64,000 bases of DNA from Embiotoca jacksoni (taxonomy: Eukaryota; Chordata; Actinopteri; Embiotocidae). Within the stretch, counting starts at the first letter, position 1, and each line of letters opens with the position of its first letter. The translations under genes were made by a program, and so were the position numbers. The stretch is from positions 22,029,678 through 22,093,677 of the forward strand of contig JAKOON010000006.1 in the NCBI GenBank assembly GCA_022577435.1. Direction: 5' to 3'. Below, piece by piece: positions 45,506-64,000 of the stretch. The notes beneath the pieces are model-generated. The model was given only the letters and a program-made list of their open reading frames with translations, did no database searches and was not told the origin of the DNA.

Positions 45506-46641
45506 CAGATCTGGGCATTGTACGGCCCCCGGGCCACATCCGGTCCTTTGGCTGTCCCTGACCGGCCGTGTGAGGTCAATGGTAAATTAGGAATCACACG
45601 TAAATAAGTGTACATCATGCATGTGTAACCCAGGTAATGTTCAGTACCCCAATTTACAGATGTTCCCTAAACGTCTCACCAAGACGTCTCACCACGCGAG
45701 CTAGTGGTAGAGCCCTTTGCCACCCCTCCCACTCTGAATCACGCACTGACCTACCGGAGACCCTGCCGCTGAGGCAGGTGCATGAGGCAGACAAGATTTG
45801 GAGCAAAGTACGACATTTTGAGGTTCCCAAGAGATATCGAGTGTTGTTAACCAAGTTGTGTCCCAGAATTGTGTGTAATTTACATTACGGAACATAGCAA
45901 AGTAAAAACGAGTCAGGATAACAACGTTTTGTATGATGTGAATTAATTATGGTCATTGTTAGGAGCTGTTTAGCCTCCACCGCTGGCGGCTAATGAAGCC
46001 ATGAAACTGACGGAAGCACAGTTATCGCTGCTGACCTCGCGCGAGGGAAGCACATAACAGTGTGTGTGTGCTGAATTTTTTTTTGAAGTTACTGTATATG
46101 TTGTAAAAGTATGTTGTTTGTGTATTGTTTGAAATTGAGGCAAAATGAGACCTGTCAATGGGCGGTAGGAACCAAATCCGAGGAACTTAAAGGATCCAAT
46201 TTTATTTGCACTTTGTTTTTTGGAATTCAAACAAACAACCGAAAATACCTAACCCTTCTCTCACTGAACAAAAACAAATAACTGAAAAACAGAAAATGAG
46301 GTAATTACACTACAAACAAAATATCAATAGCACTTATTACATTTTTGTATAAAGTTAATTTAATGCTGGTCTTTGAAATACTGCAAAAATATGCTCATTT
46401 TCAAAATCTTTTTTGTGAATGTTGATTGAATAGTGATATAATGTTAACGTTTTTAAAATGCTTGCACCACATTTTAATAGCCTGATTGTAACATCTACTA
46501 CTACCAGTAGCAGCTAATATAAACCATACAATTTACTGCTATTTATAAAGAGATAAAATTAATATTGAGCAAAATTGAGTTCTGCCACAACAGTCCCAGT
46601 TTCTCCTCAGGCCCTTTGGGAAAATGAATTGCCCACCACTG
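45506..46641. mobile_element. probable hAT (Charlie-like) element
   Basis: The left end cagatctgggcattgtacgg then ccccgggccacatccgg resembles the cagxgxTGGGCAAxxTACGGCCCGCGGGCC end of hAT-Charlie elements. The complemented right end is cagtggtgggcaattcattt. The flanks acataaac and gtctaaac share five of eight bases, so any 8-bp duplication is eroded. Interior frames (such as plus 45637-45897) are not recognised. Confidence 0.5.
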
Positions 46642-46791
46642 GTCTAAACTGCCAGTAATAACACAGAAGTGTTGCATTGATGTTTTAAGGCAGACAGATG
46701 GCGCTGCAGACCATTCAGCAGTGATGGAGGCGCTGCTGCTGCTAAGTGTTGACAATAATGTGAGAGTGGATGAAAGGCCATTAATCCATAC

Positions 46792-46793
<2 letters not shown>

Positions 46794-46864
<71 letters not shown>
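46794..46864. repeat. (TG)n microsatellite
   Basis: Roughly 35 uninterrupted TG units in the intergenic gap. Confidence 0.95.
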
Positions 46865-46866
<2 letters not shown>

Positions 46867-46959
46867 ATATGTAAGCCACAGAGATGAAGACTGGGTTTGT
46901 TCATATCTGATGTTTATGTGGAGTAATCAAACTAACAACCTGCCCTGCTGCACTGAATA

Positions 46960-48640
46960 TTGATGCATGCAGCCTGGAGGGTCAAAGGTCAGCAACATTA
47001 ACATCACTCACCCCTCAGTTTTAGGTTTTTTTTTTCTTACCTTGTTTATCTTTTCCTTCTTATATCTTAGCTTACATTTACTCGTGTCTCATGAAGTGAT
47101 GTAATTTTTTTGTCTTTCTTTAATTTGTTTGCTCTGGTCTAATTTTTTGGTCTTGTATTGCTTTGTTTACTCTGCAAGACAAAGGATTCCTCACCTATTT
47201 TGGGTCTTGATTAATCCTTAGTTTTGCCTCAGAAAGTTGCTCAATTTATAATTAAATTACTTTGAAACAGCATTTCCACTAAATAGTCCCCATATAAGCC
47301 TTAATAATTCAGCCTCATGTGGATCCGAATCAAAACATCACCCTTCATTTCAACAGTATTCATACAATGACACTTCTGCTCACCATCTTTTAGTGTGGGT
47401 TGCCAGATGGCTAGTCCACTCATCTCTGTACAAACGTATGGGACCAAACCTGGCAACCTTAATGTGAAGACAAGACTTCAGGAAGCTCCACACAGTCTCT
47501 GCACATGAACGGTGTTCATTAAGAAATTACTCACAGCTCTCCATAAACTGCAAATTGTCTTTTTACATTTCTGTGTGGAAAATTCCAACAGACTCATATT
47601 AAGTGAGAAGACTAAAATTATTGAGTCTTAAAAATCAACAAAAAATTACAAAAAACTGTGGTTCGGGTCCTTAGAGCATCTTCACAGCCATTTCATCAGC
47701 CCAGTCTTCAACGGTCTGGAACACGTGTGTATGTATATACCCCAGAATGTAGCGGTATAGAAGCTTGAGCAATTTCACTGTTTTGAGACATAGCCACATA
47801 AGCTGGCCTATATTTTATTTACTTTAAGTGGGAAACGACTTTTAAGCTTAAGAAGGTTTTAAAGATGGATTTTACAAGTATCTTAGTCTAAATATGACTT
47901 TCAGAGACAAGCACTGGTCAGTGTGTGCACATCCTGGTAGGTGGTATCATGTGTAGTATGCCAACAGTATTTGATAAGAAACCTGAAGGTGACTTGAATT
48001 TACAACAGGTCTTTGACAATAAGGGATTTGTTTTATTACACTTCAGTATGCACAGTGTATTATGCTTTAAGTGCCATTATTGGGACTCTAATTGTGTTTT
48101 TATTTTCACTTATTGGACCAAAGAAGGAGTTCTTCAATATAAGAAAATATTTGTTTAAGTCTCACGTGTTTTACCAATGCAGTGGTACTTGATGGGCACT
48201 TGTGTGTGCATAGTACAGTTAATAACATAACTAACGAAAGGCAAGAGTGACTCATGGTGTGTTTTACTAACAGCATCTTTTCATCCTTGTTTACATGTTT
48301 TTTTGTGATAGCTACACAACAACAGACAGGAACATGATTACACCACAAACATGAACAGGTGACACAAACTCACACAATCCCACACTCACTGACTTATCCT
48401 TATTGTCTGCCTCAGGCTTAACTGCAGCACCTTTGCTGCTCTGCAGTGAAGTCCCAGGGCATGTGTGTGTGGGATTCTCGGAGACTGGTTGCCATGGTGA
48501 CCAAAACAAGGATTCTTGCCTGCATCACTCCTCCCAGCATGTGTCTCTCTTTTTTCCCTTTTATTCTAAGGCTTTTCATGCAGCGTCTCATCCAGACTTT
48601 GGTGCACAAACAAACACAATGATAACAACAGAGTTTTGCT
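46960..48640. other. intergenic upstream of gpr179, nothing recognised
   Basis: No gene-like frame or recognised repeat. Confidence 0.5.
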
Positions 48641-48644
48641 TGTG

Positions 48645-48648
<4 letters not shown>

Positions 48649-48699
<51 letters not shown>
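48649..48699. repeat. (CA)n microsatellite
   Basis: About 25 CA units, roughly 1.1 kb upstream of the gpr179 start codon. The long frames across it are artefacts. Confidence 0.95.
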
Positions 48700-49019
48700 G
48701 CGGGGAATTCCCTGACGTTGCAAATACCTGGAAACAAATCTCTTGTTTTCACATGTAATATTAGAATTTGTCTATGTTCTGCAGTGTGTGTCTGTGTATG
48801 TCCTTGTGCAGCTAAAGAGCATCCTCTCTGCTCTCCCTGTGTAGGAGGGGTTAATCCATCCATCCAGCGGAGACTCTTGATGGATGCCCAAATGCAGCAG
48901 CTTAACCCTCATCACTGATAGACTGCATCATCCTCTCCTCTGTGAACACTCACACACGAACACACACAGCAGATGTACCACTCTCATCACCTTTCAGCGC
49001 TGGTGAGCGTCCCTGTCGA

Positions 49020-49793
49020 TATGAGGAGGGAGTCACAGGGTGAATGAAGGGAGGGTAGGGGAGGGGAAGAGGGAATGGAGAGAGGGGTGGGGGTTTGGAC
49101 GAGCATCACAAGCCTACATCAGATGGACTGGATGCTCTTTGGAACATCATATTGGCGGAGCGGGAGACAGGAAGAAAAAAGAAGTAGATAGAAACAAAGT
49201 AGAACTGATCATCTCTCTTTATCCCTCCATCTCTGCAGTCTTCCTCCTCCTTCCACCTGACATGGTGTTCCCCTAACTTTGAGGCTTTTCCCTCTTTGTC
49301 CTCCTCCTCCACCTCAGGTCGGCACACACTGCGTTTTATTTGCTCTGACGACTACAGGCTACAACACGAAAACGGATTCTGAGCGGGACCCTACGTTGGG
49401 AATATTGGACGGTCAACGGGGATGCGGGGATTGCTCCCCTCATCAGTCACATCTTTCTACCGGCACCAACGAGGACATGCAGGTTGAATAATATCTTCAA
49501 ATGAGAACATGTTGATAAGTTCAGACAAATGCATGCATGGGTCTGTGCGGCGCACAGATGGAACTGTGCGCTCCAAGTGTGAGTGAGAACAGATAGAGTG
49601 GCAGCGCTCCTCCCGGACACCTGCTGCCGCTACTGCTAGAGTGCCTCGCAAATGTGAAGATGAAGAAATCCATAAGGGAAATCCAAACCTTTGCCAAAAT
49701 GTGACGATTATATCTCCTCCAAGGAATTAGGACCAAAAACTGTTGGTGTGACCTCCTCCATTCCTCCTCTTTTTCTTCTCCTGAGTAAATAGG
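49020..49793 (+). promoter_or_regulatory. probable gpr179 promoter and 5'UTR region
   Basis: From about 49020 the sequence turns GC-richer and purine/pyrimidine-skewed (gagggaatggagagaggggt), followed by a pyrimidine-rich tract (cctcctcctccacctcag at 49301-49318) that could be a 3' splice site of a 5'UTR intron. Several short upstream ATGs precede the start codon at 49794. No TATA box is evident and the start site is unknown. Confidence 0.35.
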
Positions 49794-61917
<12,124 letters not shown>

Positions 61918-64000
61918 GTAAGTCAGGCCTTTAGGCTCAGCGGGGACATCGTATGGATGGAGTTTAGATGGAAGAACAACTATAAAGCTGTCCTCCGCAG
62001 TGAGCCATCATGCAATGTGCATTATGTTAAAAATGATGCCATGTTTATTTTGCAGAAGTGTCCTTTTTATCATAATCATAATCACTGATGTCACACCAAG
62101 GGTAAATACATTTTGGTTTGGTGTTTTTTAAGAAAAAAGATTCAGAAATGAAATTAAATCTAGAGAGCTTAAAAAACACCCTTTTGTGAGCTAAACCTAT
62201 TTTCTTTCATTTCATGGCCAAGGAGGTAAAAAAAAAAAAAAAGGCTGTTTTGAAAAAAGTTGGAAAAAGTTCATCTAAATTGAAGAATATTAGCTCTTTC
62301 TTCTTGCATTAACCACCTTATAGCCCATTTTAAATTGATTTTGTGACCCCTGTGGGGGCTAACCTCTCGTGGTTGAGAACTCCTCAATTAAATCAGTCGA
62401 CTACAGAAGCCGCTAAAACTTAGCCTGGGTGCGCCAACAGTAGCTCACAGCTTCAGTTTTCTTCATTGTGAATACACTCTAGTTGTCTCATATTAGCATT
62501 TGCACTGCCACTCTGAGGGGCAGACAAATCAGCATCCAGTGTTGCCTTTGTCCCGCCTCGCCTTCACTGTGATTGGATGGTTGGTGACAGTGACGAGAGC
62601 AGCATTGCCATTTTTCAACACCCGCTGACCAAAAAAAAATCCCCAAACGGTCAGCACTGAGTGCAGAATAAACGCACAGCACTTCATAAATTTTGCTGCC
62701 GTTTATTAAAACAATTTAAAAAATATGCTGTACTCAGTAAAAAACGCTTTGATGGACAAGGGCTGTTGAAGTTTGTATTTCTGTAGTTTGTTGGTTTGAA
62801 TTTTAAACTTGTAGGGAGGGTAAGTAATGTTTCAAAATTCATTTTCTCGCATTTTTTTCTCCCATTTTTCCCTTTCCTTTTCCCAATAGTCAGTTTGTGT
62901 TAGGCTTGTATGTGCAGAATTCTGCCATTAAAAAGAATAAAATAAAACACATCCAGACAAGGACACATTAAAACACACTTATGTTAATACACAGATAGAG
63001 ATCTATTGTTTTTTTTACTATGCACTTATTTATTCAATTTATTAAATAAAGCTTTAATAAACAGAAACATAAATAAGCTTGTCAAGCAGTTTGTCTTTGC
63101 CCTTCGCTTGAGGATGTCCAATCAACTGACGCAGAGGTGAAAATGGTTGACTCTAAGCGGCACTTGCAATCTTACAATAACTAAAGATTAAAGCAACAAA
63201 AAAAGTGTGAGGTAATCATATTTAAACAATGCATCTACACTTTTTCATTTGGAAGTTTAATGTTTGGTTATTAAAGAAAAAAAAGGAACTGTGAAAGGCA
63301 TGCAAAACCCAGGAAGTCAAGATTCAGGGTGCAGGGTTTCTCATTGTAGGAAAACTTTTGGCTCTGTTGAATCCATCTGAGGTTTTTGTACGAAAAGAGA
63401 AAGAGAGAGAGGCAGAAAATGACAAAGAAAGGGTCAGACATACCTATTCAGGCTTGGACAGGAAATGCCTTAGGAAAAGAGTGGTGGTCTTTCATTCCCA
63501 TGTTAAAGTCTTCAGGCACATTCTGAGGCAGACCAAAAGTGGTAAGTCTTTATCGGTTGTCACTCCTGACATGCAGCATCACTACAACATGCTTATAAAA
63601 AGTATATTATACATTTAGAGTGAAACCTAAAGCTGGCTTATTTAAAAGTTAACGTGATCCATTAGCACTCAGTTTTCCTTCATTAGATTTCTAATATACA
63701 CTAACATAATCTAATGACTGTAGATGTTGTAGAATAATACATTTTTAATTTTATTACTAATAAGTACATAATAATTACTGTGTAATACTTTCAGTATTTA
63801 GTATGATTCCCTGTTTAGCCTAAAATATGTTTTTTTTTTTCAAAATTATTGACTAATTACAAACTTGCCTTGTGTTTTTCAGTCTCATGTTGCCCCCTGA
63901 GCTTCCCTTTCATTTTTAATCCTAAAACGAGATGATCTGCAGACAAGTAATGGTCAACAGGTTTACAGAGCCTGAAAAAAATTCAACTGAGAAGTTACGT
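61918..64000. other. gpr179 intron 4, incomplete at window edge
   Basis: No exon resembling the TM2 region (IRASG..LLETILFGS pattern) was found, so the next exon lies past the window. The 86-codon frame at 63358-63618 rich in KEREAEN is not like the receptor and has no splice support. Confidence 0.5.
62505..62768 (+). repeat. direct repeat copy B, after gpr179 exon 4
   Basis: Partner of the copy at 60780-61050; the two flank exon 4 in direct orientation about 1.7 kb apart. Confidence 0.7.

Noticed and set aside
48403..48918. 171-codon ORF upstream of gpr179
   Set aside because: It runs through a CA repeat, and its non-repeat parts have no recognisable features.
61918..62088. Continuation of the gpr179 exon 4 frame (VSQAFRLSGDIVWMEF...)
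   Set aside because: It follows a strong gtaagt donor and does not resemble the TM2 region of the family.
63358..63618. 86-codon ORF with KEREAENDKERV
   Set aside because: Charged, low-complexity, no similarity to GPR179 and no splice support.

Overview
This is a vertebrate nuclear segment, almost certainly from a ray-finned (teleost) fish. Coding exons are short, separated by long AT-rich introns with canonical GT/AG borders. There are many long (CA/TG)n arrays and a typical fish mix of degraded transposons (Tc1-like, hAT, PIF/Harbinger-type MITEs, a TTAA-flanked THAP element, LINE 3' ends, a GIY-YIG/Penelope-like fragment). No bacterial-style operons, CRISPR arrays or phage genes are present, so nearly all single-frame ORFs here are chance or repeat-derived. 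I found no convincing new biological system. The most interesting structures are mobile-element remnants inside introns.

Layout. (1) 1-9568, minus strand: the 5' part of sp2 (Sp/KLF transcription factor). It has a 7-nt coding part of exon 1, two further exons and the start of the next; the zinc fingers lie beyond the left edge. A CCAAT-rich promoter lies at about 9590-9800. Intron 1 holds a nearly full-length Tc1-like relic and a LINE fragment. (2) 9.8-20.4 kb: gene-poor, with a decayed HIPK-like kinase pseudogene near 13.1-13.6 kb. (3) 20793-39477, minus strand: complete socs7 in nine coding exons. Splice phases close exactly to 2553 nt, giving 850 aa with SH2 domain and SOCS box. Its introns hold a foldback element, the TTAA-flanked THAP element, a PIF-type MITE, a SINE-like sequence and several LINE ends. 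(4) 39.9-49.3 kb: the intergenic gap between divergently transcribed socs7 and gpr179, full of repeats, including a hAT MITE with a perfect 8-bp target duplication. (5) 49794-61917, plus strand: the first four coding exons of gpr179 (signal peptide, Cache-type ectodomain, cysteine-rich region, TM1). The rest of the receptor lies past the right edge.

Function. SP2 is a nuclear GC-box-family regulator. SOCS7 is a cytoplasmic SH2/SOCS-box adaptor that directs phosphotyrosine proteins to ubiquitin ligase. GPR179 is an orphan class C receptor of retinal ON-bipolar synapses. They are not known to form one pathway. Linkage of socs7 and gpr179 is also known in mammals, and it supports naming the receptor gpr179 rather than gpr158. 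All identifications rest on recalled family sequences and splice-phase logic; no database search was run.
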